From NCBI GenBank assembly GCA_031459765.1, contig JAVKHY010000004.1, positions 62,001-126,000 of the forward strand: a DNA stretch of 64,000 nt, given 5' to 3'. The stretch is from Armatimonadota bacterium (GTDB taxonomy: Bacteria; Sysuimicrobiota; Sysuimicrobiia; Sysuimicrobiales; Kaftiobacteriaceae). Below the pieces are notes generated by a model. It made no database searches and was not told the origin of the DNA. It was given only the letters and a program-made list of their open reading frames with translations. Shown here piece after piece: positions 32,574-41,003 of this stretch. Position 1 is the stretch's first letter. Each line of letters begins with the position of its first letter. The translations under genes and the position numbers were made by a program.

Positions 32574-35090
32574 GTGATCGAGCTGGCGGAGTACAAACAG
32601 CGACTGCGGGTCCCCCTCCAGGACACCACGCTCGACCGCGCCCTGGCCTTCTACCAGGCCAGGACACTGGAGCGGCGGGGACAGTTCGACGAGGCCATCG
32701 CCGCGTACAAGAAGGTTCTGGAATACGGCCCGCAGGACGGGGTGGCCTACGCCCGCCTGGCCTCCCTCTACGTGCAGCGGGGGCTGCCCCGGGCCGCGGT
32801 CATGGTCTACGTGGCCCTGGCCGAGATGCACATCAGCCGCGACCGCTGGGAGAAGGCCGCCGCCGCCTACGAGAAGGCCACAGAGCTCGACCCCGACGAC
32901 TCGGACGTCCACAGCGCGCTGCGCGACGTCTACATCCGGCTGGGCTGGCTCAAAGAGGCGGCGAAGGTCCAGGCCCGGCTGGACCGCATCCTGACCGAGA
33001 CCCCGAAGGGGGCCGTGGCCGAGCCCCTGGCACCTCCGCCGCCCGCGGCGAAGCCGTCTGTGCCGAAGCCCGACGGCGTGAAGCCCGATGCTGCAAAGCC
33101 CGATGGAGCCGTCGCAGACGGCGCCGCTCCCCGGGTCAAGCCCGACGGGGCGGCCCCGGCGGGCGCACCCGCAGCACCGGGCCAGTCCGCTCCGCCGGCG
33201 TCGGAACGGGCGCAGCCGGCAGGGCCGCCCGCCGCGCCGCCCGAGGCAACGCGATCCCCCCGCCGGGGACAGGAACCTCCCGCGCCCGCCAAGGACCGCC
33301 CGAAGGCGAAGGAGGCCGCTCCCGCCTCTCCGGCGCCCGCCCCCCCGGCGCCTGCTCCGGCCGCCCCCGGCACCAAACGGGGGATGCGGGCCCGCACCGA
33401 ATCCCTGGGCCAGATCCTCCTGGACCAGGGCATGGTCTCGCGCGAGCAGTTGGAGAAGGCCATCCAGATGCATCAGCGCTCCGGCGGACACCTGGGACGG
33501 ATCCTGGTCGAACTGGGTGCGGTCACAGAACAGCAGCTGGCGCAGGCCCTGGCCGTGCAGTGGGGACTGACCTGGGTGGACCTGAACACGGTCGAGATCG
33601 ACCCCGACGTGGTGAAGACCATCCCCCAGCACCTGGCCCAGCGCCACAAGGTCCTGGCCATCGAAAAGAGCCGCAAACGCCTCAAGATGGCCATCGCCGA
33701 CCCGTTGAACGTCCTGGCCGTGGACGACGTGCGGTTGGTGACCGGACTGGAGATCGAGCCGGTGGTGGCCGCCGAGGCCGACATCGTCGCCGCCATCAGC
33801 CGCCACTACAGCAGCACCGTGGATTTGGACGAGGCGATGCGCGCCGCCGTGGGCAGCGAGCTGGAGGTGGCGGAAGAACGCACCGAGGAACTCAGCGTCG
33901 AGAAGCTGCGCACGCTGACCGAGGAAGCGCCGGTCGTCCGCCTGGTGAACCTGATCATCGGCCAGGCCATCGCCGACGGCGCCAGCGACATCCACATTGA
34001 GCCCCACCGCCGCACCCTGAACGTCCGGTACCGCATCGACGGCGTCCTGCACGACGTGATGACCCCGCCCAAGGCGGTGCAGCACGCCATGGTCTCCCGC
34101 ATCAAGATCATGGCCAACATGGACATCGCCGAGCGCCGCATCCCCCAGGACAACCGGATCCACGTGGTGATCGAAGGCCGAGAGTACGACCTGCGCGTCT
34201 CCACCCTGCCCACCGTCTTCGGGGAGAAGGTGGTGATGCGCATCCTGGACCAGTCCAGCACGCGCCTGGGGCTGGGGAAGCTGGGGTTCACGGCCGCAGC
34301 CCTGGAGACGTGGGAGCAGCTGGTGAGCAAACCCTACGGGATGGTGCTGGTCACCGGGCCCACCGGCAGCGGGAAGACAACGACGCTGTATTCCACCCTG
34401 AACAAGATCAACACCACGGACAAGAACATCATCACCATCGAGGATCCCGTGGAGTACCAGCTGGCCCGGGTGAACCAGGTACAGGTGAACGTCAAAGCCG
34501 GCCTGACCTTCGCCAACGGGCTGCGCTCCTTCCTGCGCCAGGACCCCGACATCATCATGGTGGGCGAAATCCGCGACCGGGAGACGGCGGAGATCGCCAT
34601 CCAGGCCTCGCTCACCGGGCACCTGGTGCTGTCCACGGTGCACACCAACGACGCGCCCAGCGCCACGACCCGGCTGATCGACATGGGCATCGAGCCCTTC
34701 CTGATCAGCTCCTCGCTGATCGGCGTGCTGGCCCAGCGCCTGGCCCGGACCATCTGCTCCCACTGCAAGGAGTCCTACGTCCCCCCCGTGGAGGCGCTGC
34801 ACCGCCTGGGGCTGCAGCCCGAGGAAGGCGAGGAGATCGTCTTCTACCGGGGTCGGGGGTGCGACCGGTGCAAGGGCTCGGGGTACAAGGGACGGATCGG
34901 CATCTTCGAGCTGATGGTAATGTCCGACACCCTCCGCGACCTGATCCTCAAGGGGGCCTCCGCGGCGGAGATCCGCGAGGCGGCCATCGCCGAAGGGATG
35001 AAGACCTTGCGCGAGGATGGTATCCTCAAGGTACTCGAGGGTATGACGACCGTGGACGAGCTGCTCCGCGTCGTCTTCGTCGAGACATGA
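32574..35090 (+). CDS. pilB: TPR-PilB fusion: type IV pilus extension ATPase with N-terminal TPR and MshEN domains
   Basis: 838-aa assembly ATPase. Residues about 20-140 are TPR-like repeats (RRGQFDEAIAAYKKVLEYGP, DRWEKAAAAYEKATELDP). Residues about 145-270 are a Pro/Ala/Lys-rich linker. An MshEN-like module follows (SLGQILLDQGMVSREQLEKA and HLGRILVELGAVTEQQLAQA), the fold that binds c-di-GMP in MshE; the usual Arg of RLG is Ser and His here. The GspE/PilB ATPase core has Walker A GPTGSGKTTT, Asp box region, Walker B DIIMVGEIRD, His box GHLVLSTVHTND, and zinc cysteines CSHC...CDRC. A TPR fusion to PilB is unusual. Confidence 0.93.
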   Translation: MIELAEYKQRLRVPLQDTTLDRALAFYQARTLERRGQFDEAIAAYKKVLEYGPQDGVAYARLASLYVQRGLPRAAVMVYVALAEMHISRDRWEKAAAAYEKATELDPDDSDVHSALRDVYIRLGWLKEAAKVQARLDRILTETPKGAVAEPLAPPPPAAKPSVPKPDGVKPDAAKPDGAVADGAAPRVKPDGAAPAGAPAAPGQSAPPASERAQPAGPPAAPPEATRSPRRGQEPPAPAKDRPKAKEAAPASPAPAPPAPAPAAPGTKRGMRARTESLGQILLDQGMVSREQLEKAIQMHQRSGGHLGRILVELGAVTEQQLAQALAVQWGLTWVDLNTVEIDPDVVKTIPQHLAQRHKVLAIEKSRKRLKMAIADPLNVLAVDDVRLVTGLEIEPVVAAEADIVAAISRHYSSTVDLDEAMRAAVGSELEVAEERTEELSVEKLRTLTEEAPVVRLVNLIIGQAIADGASDIHIEPHRRTLNVRYRIDGVLHDVMTPPKAVQHAMVSRIKIMANMDIAERRIPQDNRIHVVIEGREYDLRVSTLPTVFGEKVVMRILDQSSTRLGLGKLGFTAAALETWEQLVSKPYGMVLVTGPTGSGKTTTLYSTLNKINTTDKNIITIEDPVEYQLARVNQVQVNVKAGLTFANGLRSFLRQDPDIIMVGEIRDRETAEIAIQASLTGHLVLSTVHTNDAPSATTRLIDMGIEPFLISSSLIGVLAQRLARTICSHCKESYVPPVEALHRLGLQPEEGEEIVFYRGRGCDRCKGSGYKGRIGIFELMVMSDTLRDLILKGASAAEIREAAIAEGMKTLREDGILKVLEGMTTVDELLRVVFVET
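33065..33109 (+). repeat. Three 15-bp units in the TPR-PilB linker codons
   Basis: Units of GAAGCCCGACGGCGT type start at 33065, 33080 and 33095, with a diverged copy near 33138. They encode KPDGV-KPDAA-KPDGA in the disordered linker between TPR and MshEN domains. Confidence 0.9.
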
Positions 35091-35106
35091 GGAGCGTCCG
35101 ACCGGC

Positions 35107-36846
35107 ATGGCCGAGACCGGGAATCCCCGCCGGCCCGCTCTGGACGGGCCGGGGCGACGGCGTCCCCTGGGGGAGATCCTCCTCTCCGACGGCCTGATCA
35201 CTCCCGACCAGCTGGCCCGCGCCCTGGAGATCCACCGCGCCAGCGGGCAGCGGCTGGGCCGCATCCTGCTGGAGATGGGGCTGGTGGACCCCGAGCACAT
35301 CGCCAGCGGGCTGTCCCGGCAGCTCGGGGCGGAGTTCCTGCGCTTGACCCAGATCCCGCTGCGCGAGGAGGTCCTGCGCCTGGTGCCGGCCGCCGTGGCC
35401 GGCCGCCTCCAGGCCATTCCCGTGGCCCGCGACGGCGCATCTTTGACCGTGGCCATGGTCGATCCCCTGGACGTCGTCGCCCTGGACGACATCCGCCGGA
35501 TGACGGGGCTGGACGTCCGCGTCGCCGTCACCACCCTGGCCGACTTCCAGTACGCCCTGAACCAGTACCCGCCCCTGGATGCCGAGAGCGAGCTGCTCAT
35601 GGACCTGCCGCGGCGCGAGACAGCGGTCGAGGAGGTCTCTCCGGAGGCGCTGCGGCGGGCGGCGGAGGAGCAGCCGATCATCCGCCTGGTCAACCGGATC
35701 ATTGAGGAGGCCGTCCGCCGGCGGGCCAGCGACATCCACATCGAACCCCAGGAGAAGGGGATCCGGGTCCGCTACCGCATCGACGGCGTGCTCAAAGTCC
35801 AGCACACTCTCCCCGAGCACATCCACCCCCAGGTCGTCTCGCGCATCAAGATCATGGGGACGATGGACATCGCCGAGCGGCGGCTCCCCCAGGACGGCAG
35901 TTTCCAGACCCGCGTGGACGGCCGGGCCATCGACGTGCGGGTTTCCACCGTCCCCTCCTTCTACGGGGAGAAGGCGGTGCTGCGGCTGCTGGACAAGGCC
36001 GCGCCGATCTACGACCTGGACAAGCTGGGGCTGTCCACGCGGAACATCACGCGGCTGCGCCAGATCATCCGCCGCCCCCAGGGCATCTTCCTCCTCACCG
36101 GGCCCACGGGCAGCGGGAAGACGACGACCCTGTACGCCATCCTGCGGGAACTGAACAGCGAGGCGGTCAACATCCTGACCATCGAGGACCCCGTGGAGTA
36201 CCAGATTCCGGGCGTGACCCAGGTGCAGGTGAACGTTCGGGCCGGGGTGACCTTCGCCTCGGCGCTGCGCCACTTCCTGCGTCAGGACCCGGACATCATC
36301 ATGGTGGGCGAAATCCGGGATCACGAGACGGCGCGCATCGCCGTCCAGGCCGCCCTCACCGGACACCTGGTGCTGAGCACCCTGCACACCAACGACGCGC
36401 CGGGGGCGGTGACGCGCCTGTTGGACATGGGCATCGAACCCTACTTGGTCGCCTCCGCCCTGGAAGGGGTGGCCGCCCAGCGCCTGGTGCGGGTCCTGTG
36501 TCCCCGCTGCCGGGTCCCCGATCCCTACAGCGGCGACGACCTCCGGGCGCGGTTCGGCCTGGCCCTCCCCGAGGGGGAGTACCTCCTGGCCAGGGGCTGC
36601 GAGTACTGCAACTACACCGGCTACCGGGGGCGGGTGGCCATCTTCGAGATCGCCCAGATGGACGACGACCTGCGCCAGCTGGTCATCAACCGGGCCCCGC
36701 ACCACGCCATCAAGGACACCGCGGTGCAGGCCGGGATGGTCACGCTCCTGGACGACGGGCTGGAGAAGGCGGCGCGGGGGATCACCTCGCTGGCCGAGGT
36801 CCTGCGCGTCGTGCAGATCGAACGCGTCGAGGGCAACGGCGACTGA
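35107..36846 (+). CDS. pilB: Second PilB/GspE-type pilus extension ATPase
   Basis: 579 aa, the standard PilB size. The N-terminal MshEN module is better preserved than in the upstream paralogue: PLGEILLSDGLITPDQLARALEIH and QRLGRILLEMGLVDPEHIASGLSRQ, the second half keeping the RLG arginine. ATPase core: Walker A GPTGSGKTTT, Walker B DIIMVGEIRDHE, His box GHLVLSTLHTND, zinc cysteines CPRC...CEYC. It starts 16 bp after the TPR-PilB gene, so both are co-expressed and may form mixed or alternative motors. Confidence 0.95.
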   Translation: MAETGNPRRPALDGPGRRRPLGEILLSDGLITPDQLARALEIHRASGQRLGRILLEMGLVDPEHIASGLSRQLGAEFLRLTQIPLREEVLRLVPAAVAGRLQAIPVARDGASLTVAMVDPLDVVALDDIRRMTGLDVRVAVTTLADFQYALNQYPPLDAESELLMDLPRRETAVEEVSPEALRRAAEEQPIIRLVNRIIEEAVRRRASDIHIEPQEKGIRVRYRIDGVLKVQHTLPEHIHPQVVSRIKIMGTMDIAERRLPQDGSFQTRVDGRAIDVRVSTVPSFYGEKAVLRLLDKAAPIYDLDKLGLSTRNITRLRQIIRRPQGIFLLTGPTGSGKTTTLYAILRELNSEAVNILTIEDPVEYQIPGVTQVQVNVRAGVTFASALRHFLRQDPDIIMVGEIRDHETARIAVQAALTGHLVLSTLHTNDAPGAVTRLLDMGIEPYLVASALEGVAAQRLVRVLCPRCRVPDPYSGDDLRARFGLALPEGEYLLARGCEYCNYTGYRGRVAIFEIAQMDDDLRQLVINRAPHHAIKDTAVQAGMVTLLDDGLEKAARGITSLAEVLRVVQIERVEGNGD

Positions 36847-36896
36847 CGGGCTGCCCCGTCCGGGGCAATCCCCCCGGCCGGCCTCGTTGGGGCAGG

Positions 36897-36921
36897 CCTA
36901 GCGTCCGCGCCGCCGGGGTAT
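36897..36921 (+). promoter_or_regulatory. Candidate SigB/SigF-type promoter upstream of pilT
   Basis: CCTAGC (36897-36902), 13 nt, then GGGTAT (36916-36921), inside GCCGGGGTATGG. GGGTAT is the SigB-type -10 box. The same arrangement (CCTA, 11 nt, GCCGGGGTAT) occurs upstream of the pilin at 41004. It falls in the only sizeable gap (107 bp) of the pilB-pilC series. Confidence 0.4.
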
Positions 36922-36953
36922 GGTAAGGCGGAGGACCAGCCGAGGAGCCCTGG

Positions 36954-38117
36954 ATGCACATCGATGACCTGCTGCGCGAAGCCGTCGACGCCAAAGCGAG
37001 CGACCTGCACCTCACCGTCGGCATCCCGCCGACGATCCGGGTCTGGGGCAAGCTGCAGCCGCTGAACTACCCGGTACTGACGCCCGAGGACACCTTCCAG
37101 CTCGGGTACAGCATGCTCAACACCTTCCAGAAGCAGCGCTTCGAGAAGAACTGGGAGCTGGACCTCTCCTACTCGGTGTCCGGGCTGGGCCGCTTCCGCG
37201 TCAACCTGTACCGCCAGCGCGGCTCGGTGGGTGTGGCCGCCCGCGTCATCCCGGACAAGGTCCCGCCCTTCGAAGCCCTGAACCTGCCTCCGGTGCTGAA
37301 GGACCTCTGCCGCCTGCCCCGCGGGCTGATCCTGGTCACGGGGCCCACCGGCCACGGCAAGTCCACGACGCTGGCGGCGATGATCGACTTCATCAACAAC
37401 GAGCGGTCGGCGCACATCGTGACCATCGAAGACCCCATCGAGTACGTGCACGCCCACCGCAAGAGCATCATCAACCAGCGCGAGCTGGGGCAGGACACCC
37501 AGAGCTTCCCCAACGCCCTGCGCGCCGTGCTGCGCGAGGACCCCAACATCATCATGATCGGCGAGATGCGCGACCTGGAGACGATCAGCGCCGCGCTGAC
37601 CATCGCCGAGACCGGCCACCTGGTCTTCGCCACCCTGCACACGGCCAACGCCGCCCAGAGCATCGACCGCATCATCGACGTCTTCCCCCCGCACCAGCAG
37701 CAGCAGATCCGGGTGCAGCTGGCCGCGGTCCTGGAAGCGGTGCTCTCCCAGCAGCTGCTGCCGAACCTCCAGTTCACCCGGCAGGCCGAGACCCGCCGGC
37801 CGGTGGCCGCCGCGGTGCGCAGCGGCGGGGGGGAGACCATCGCCTCGGGCTCGGCGTTCCCGTCACTGGGGGAGGTGGGGCGGGTGCCGGCGATCGAGAT
37901 CATGATCGCCACGCCGGCCATCCGCAACCTGATCCGCGAGGCCAAGACCCACCAGATTCACACGGCGATCCAGACCGGCGCCCAGTACGCGATGCAGACC
38001 ATGGACCAGGCACTGTACAACCTGTACTCCCGGCGTCTGATCACCCTGGAGAACGCGCTGGCGCGGGCGATCTATCCGGACGAGCTGCGCAAGCTCATCG
38101 AGCGGGGAGGCCAGTAG
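36954..38117 (+). CDS. pilT: PilT retraction ATPase
   Basis: 387-aa pilus retraction motor. Motifs: ASDLHLTVGIPPTIRV, Walker A GPTGHGKST (His in place of the usual Ser), Asp box TIEDPIEYVH, Walker B NIIMIGEMRDLET, His box GHLVFATLHTANAAQSIDRI, and the PilT-specific AIRNLIRE motif preserved as ATPAIRNLIREAKTHQI. An insertion of roughly 35 residues (RQAETRRPVAAAVRSGGGET...) lies before the EIMIATPAIR segment and makes the protein longer than typical PilT (about 345-370 aa). Confidence 0.95.
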   Translation: MHIDDLLREAVDAKASDLHLTVGIPPTIRVWGKLQPLNYPVLTPEDTFQLGYSMLNTFQKQRFEKNWELDLSYSVSGLGRFRVNLYRQRGSVGVAARVIPDKVPPFEALNLPPVLKDLCRLPRGLILVTGPTGHGKSTTLAAMIDFINNERSAHIVTIEDPIEYVHAHRKSIINQRELGQDTQSFPNALRAVLREDPNIIMIGEMRDLETISAALTIAETGHLVFATLHTANAAQSIDRIIDVFPPHQQQQIRVQLAAVLEAVLSQQLLPNLQFTRQAETRRPVAAAVRSGGGETIASGSAFPSLGEVGRVPAIEIMIATPAIRNLIREAKTHQIHTAIQTGAQYAMQTMDQALYNLYSRRLITLENALARAIYPDELRKLIERGGQ

Positions 38118-38160
38118 CGGCGGGCGGCCGCGACGGACGGAAGGAACGAGGTGAGGCGAG

Positions 38161-39372
38161 ATGGCCACGTTCAGATACAGCGCGCGTGACGCCTCGGGCC
38201 GCGTGGTGGCCGGGGCCATCGAGGCCGAGACCGAGGTCATGGTCGTCGGCAAGCTGCGCGACATGGGGTTCTACGTCACCAGCCTCTCCCGGGAGGCGCC
38301 CAAGATTGACGTTCGGGAGGGGCTGCGGCGCCTGCGCAAGGTCAGCCTGCGGGAGCTGACGGTCTTCACCCGACAGTTCGCCACGATGGTGAACGCCGGG
38401 CTGTCCATGGTGCGCACGCTGTCCATCCTGGAGGAGCAGTCCGAGTCCAGCAAGCTGAAGAAGCTCATCGGCGAGGTGCGCAGCGACGTGGAGCAGGGCA
38501 TGACGCTGTCCGACGCCTTCGGCAAGCACCCCCAGACCTTCAGCTCGCTGATGGTGAACATGGTGCGGGCCGGCGAGGTGGGCGGTGTGTTGGACGAGGT
38601 CCTCAACCGCATCGCCGGTTTCTACGAGAAGGACATGGCCCTGCGGCAGAAGGTGCGGGCCGCCGTGACCTATCCCGTGGCCATCTTCATCTTCTCCATC
38701 GGCATCATCATGTTCCTGGTGTTCTTCATCCTGCCCCAGTTCATCGGTTTCTTCGAGGGGCTGGACCTGACGCTGCCCTGGCCGACGCGCATCCTGATCC
38801 TCTTCACCCGCACCATGACCACCTACTGGTACATCATCTTCGGTTTCCTGGTCCTTCTGCTCTACGGCCTGCGCCTCTACATCCGCACCCCGCCCGGCCG
38901 CATGAACTTCGACCGGTTCAAGCTGCGCATCCCCATCTTCGGGCCGCTGGTGCGCAAGGTGACCATCTCCCGCTTCTCGCGCACCCTGGGCACGCTGATC
39001 AGCAGCGGCGTCCCCATCATGCAGGCCCTAGAGGTGGTGGCCAAGGCCGTGGACAACACCATCGTCAGCCAGGCCATCGACAACGTGCGGGCCAGCATCC
39101 GCGAAGGGGAGAGCGTGGCCCTGCCCCTGCAGGCCAGCGGGCTGTTCCCGCCCATGGTGGTGCAGATGACGGCGGTGGGCGAGGAGACCGGCCAGCTGGA
39201 CTCCATGCTGACCAAGGTGGCGGACTTCTACGACGGGGAAGTGGAGACCACGCTGTCCCAGCTGACCTCGATCATCGAACCGCTGCTGATCCTCTTCCTG
39301 GGCTTCGTCGTGGGCTTCATCGTCCTGGCCTTCTACATGCCCCTGTACCAGATCATCACGGGGATCAAGTAA
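38161..39372 (+). CDS. pilC: PilC inner-membrane platform protein
   Basis: 403-aa polytopic platform protein on which the pilus motors act. Two GspF domains: first FTRQFATMVNAGLSMVRTLSILEEQ with LSDAFGKHPQTFSSLMVNMVRAGEVGGVLDEVL, second ISRFSRTLGTLISSGVPIMQALEVVAKAVDN with QMTAVGEETGQLDSMLTKVADFYDGEV. Three main membrane segments (about 173-200, 222-240, 375-400). ATG preceded by GAGGTGAGGCG. Last gene of the motor operon; terminator follows. Confidence 0.96.
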   Translation: MATFRYSARDASGRVVAGAIEAETEVMVVGKLRDMGFYVTSLSREAPKIDVREGLRRLRKVSLRELTVFTRQFATMVNAGLSMVRTLSILEEQSESSKLKKLIGEVRSDVEQGMTLSDAFGKHPQTFSSLMVNMVRAGEVGGVLDEVLNRIAGFYEKDMALRQKVRAAVTYPVAIFIFSIGIIMFLVFFILPQFIGFFEGLDLTLPWPTRILILFTRTMTTYWYIIFGFLVLLLYGLRLYIRTPPGRMNFDRFKLRIPIFGPLVRKVTISRFSRTLGTLISSGVPIMQALEVVAKAVDNTIVSQAIDNVRASIREGESVALPLQASGLFPPMVVQMTAVGEETGQLDSMLTKVADFYDGEVETTLSQLTSIIEPLLILFLGFVVGFIVLAFYMPLYQIITGIK

Positions 39373-39400
39373 CCGCTGGGATCGTTCGGTCGAGCAATGC

Positions 39401-39428
39401 GCAGGGCCGGGGATTTTCCCGGCCCTGC
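39401..39428 (+). terminator. Terminator after pilC
   Basis: GCAGGGCCGGG (39401-39411) pairs over 11 bp with CCCGGCCCTGC (39418-39428) around GATTTT, 28 nt after the pilC stop. The 3' U-tract is weak. Confidence 0.65.
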
Positions 39429-39463
39429 CCACGTTACGCGAACCCAATTGTAGTCACACATCT

Positions 39464-39488
39464 GAACCGGGGCAAGGAGGCCCGGTTC
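39464..39488 (-). terminator. Hairpin after the retropepsin-like gene
   Basis: GAACCGGG (39464-39471) : CCCGGTTC (39481-39488) lies 9 bp beyond the stop codon of the minus-strand gene. It is not followed by a clear T-run, so it may act as an RNA end stabiliser. Confidence 0.45.
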
Positions 39489-39497
39489 GGGCGGTCC

Positions 39498-39848
39498 TCA
39501 GGCCAACATCATCCGCATCGGCTGGAGCTCTCTGGTAAAGGGGTTGAGGACCAGACCCAGGATCTCCAGCGTGACCACCCCCAGAAGCGCCTCGTCGCCG
39601 GGTTCGCCGAGGACGACCGGCGTGTGCGCGGCGCCCTGGGGCAGGATGATGTAGCACTCCGAAACCGCCCGCTCCACCGTCGTCCCGTCGGCCAGCGCAA
39701 AGGCGACCCGCCGGCTCGGGGCCAGGCCGAGGCGGCGCCACACGTCGTGGGGAACCACCGTGTACGTGGCGCCGCTGTCCACCAGGAAGCGCACGGGAAC
39801 CTCCACCGGGCCCGCCCGGACGATTCCCTCGACATAAGTCACACTCAT
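39498..39848 (-). CDS. Retropepsin-like aspartic protease domain protein 1
   Basis: 116-aa single-domain clan AA aspartic protease fold: the catalytic motif FLVDSGATYTVVPHDVWRRLGL is at about residues 21-42, and the second conserved hydrophobic-Gly segment is ALLGVVTLEILGLVLNP. Bacterial proteins of this family are free-standing and probably act as homodimers; substrates are unknown. No signal peptide. A paralogue is encoded at 52990-53346, also on the minus strand and also alone among pilus and glycan genes. No retroelement genes are nearby. Confidence 0.85.
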   Translation of the reverse strand: MSVTYVEGIVRAGPVEVPVRFLVDSGATYTVVPHDVWRRLGLAPSRRVAFALADGTTVERAVSECYIILPQGAAHTPVVLGEPGDEALLGVVTLEILGLVLNPFTRELQPMRMMLA

Positions 39849-39980
39849 ACTGTGCCCCGGGACTCCTCACCGGAGATGATAGCATCGGCGCGCCCTGCCG
39901 GCGATGACCCGGTCTGGCTATCGGGTGCGCCTGCTGGCGAAGGCGTGCGACACCCAGAGCACTTCAGGCGGCATGAGAAG

Positions 39981-40004
39981 GGCCGGGAGGGACTCCCCCC
40001 GGCC
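39981..40004. terminator. Hairpin between the secreted protein gene and retropepsin 1
   Basis: GGCCGGG (39981-39987) pairs with CCCGGCC (39998-40004). The + strand continues GCCTTTCTT, so it would terminate rightward transcripts best, but its position 3' of the minus-strand gene at 40031 suggests use in that direction too. Confidence 0.5.
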
Positions 40005-40030
40005 GCCTTTCTTGCGTTGACAAGACTGGC

Positions 40031-40789
40031 TCAGTGGGACGCGCTCAACTGCTCCCGGACGACCCGCTCGGCCTCCTCGGCGGTGATCCAGATGCCGGAG
40101 GTCTCGTACACCAGGCGGCGCAGGTACCCGGCGAGGGACATGAACCGGGTCTCCGCCGTGTACCCCCGGAGATGAGCAACGTTGGGGTATCCCGTGGCCG
40201 TCGGGATGGCCGCCGGCGCACCCCGCTGGAGGGCGGAGACCATGGCGCTGGTGCCAGGGCGAAACACCAGGATCGCCGCCACCCCCTGGCCGTCGAGACC
40301 GAAGGCGATGCCGCGGCCCTCGTAGATCAGCCCGGGGAAGCCCTCCACCGTCCCGCGCCGGAAGTCGCGGCCGAAGACCTCGTAGACGCTCTCCACCCGG
40401 TACCCGACGCCCAGCGTCTCGTCGATCTTCAGCAAACTGTTGGTGCTGGCCACCGCGGTGACGGCGCCCGACCTGGCGTAGACCGTAATCCCGTATCGAC
40501 TGAACAGGTACGCCGTGTCCAGAGCGGTCTCGCGGATGGCGGAGGGCCGTCCAAAACGCGTCAGCACGTTGCTCAGGCGGGCACCGATCGCCACACCGGC
40601 CAGCGACCGGCCGGGGACGATGTTCCGCGGGCCGGCCGGTCCCTCCGGCCGGGGCGGGGCCGGCAACTGCGGCGGCGGGGCCTGTTCCTGGGCGGCCGGG
40701 GGTTGCTGGGGCGGGGGCTGCTGGGCGGCTACCGGCCGGACCGGCACCAGAAGCAGGAGGGCGGCTGCAAGGACGACGGCAAAGCGCAT
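40031..40789 (-). CDS. Secreted protein with an internally duplicated domain, unknown function
   Basis: 252 aa. Signal peptide MRFAVVLAAALLLLVPVRPVAAQ (cleavage after AAA/AQ), then a Pro/Gln-rich stretch (about residues 23-55). Two similar halves follow: GARLSNVLTRFGRP...AYLFSRYGITVYARSGAVTAVAS and GYRVESVYEVFGRD...GLIYEGRGIAFGLDGQGVAAILVF. Each has an FG turn, a Y/G-rich strand and an aliphatic end, suggesting a tandem duplication of a roughly 50-60 residue beta-rich unit. I do not recognise a named family. It is divergent from two pilin genes; a pilus- or envelope-related role is inference. Confidence 0.7.
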   Translation of the reverse strand: MRFAVVLAAALLLLVPVRPVAAQQPPPQQPPAAQEQAPPPQLPAPPRPEGPAGPRNIVPGRSLAGVAIGARLSNVLTRFGRPSAIRETALDTAYLFSRYGITVYARSGAVTAVASTNSLLKIDETLGVGYRVESVYEVFGRDFRRGTVEGFPGLIYEGRGIAFGLDGQGVAAILVFRPGTSAMVSALQRGAPAAIPTATGYPNVAHLRGYTAETRFMSLAGYLRRLVYETSGIWITAEEAERVVREQLSASH

Positions 40790-41003
40790 CGATGGGTTCT
40801 CTCCTTGTCGACCTGTTCGCAGGTTGTTTCCTCTCAGGCCGGGAGTTTCCTTCCCCCCGCTTCATGCCCCCCCGCAAGCCGGCTCCAGACTCCCCGTCCC
40901 CCCGCGGGCCGCCTAAACCGGGGCCAGCCGGGGTATAGGCAGCATGACAGGGCCCGGTCTAGATGCGCCGGGCCTCTGAACTGCATGCGCGGCGGATCAT
41001 CCA
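40790..41003. other. Intergenic region between divergent secreted-protein and pilin genes
   Basis: 214 bp, C-rich on the + strand, with tracts such as CCCCCCGC. It contains the GGGTAT promoter candidate at 40912-40936 and a GGGCCCGG...CCGGGCC hairpin around 40951-40976. No riboswitch consensus or repeat was found. Confidence 0.6.
40912..40936 (+). promoter_or_regulatory. Candidate SigB/SigF-type promoter upstream of the pilin genes
   Basis: CCTAAA (40912-40917), 13 nt, then GGGTAT (40931-40936), in the context GCCGGGGTATAGG. Spacing and -10 box match the element upstream of pilT. It lies 67 bp before the TTG start of the pilin at 41004. Confidence 0.4.

Noticed and set aside
32391-35741. Minus-strand frame of over 1100 codons opposite the TPR-PilB gene
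   Set aside because: The opposite strand encodes an unmistakable PilB; the antisense frame is a composition artefact.
39498-39848. Retroelement or retroviral remnant
   Set aside because: The aspartic protease domain stands alone, with no reverse transcriptase, integrase or terminal repeats nearby; free-standing bacterial family members are common.
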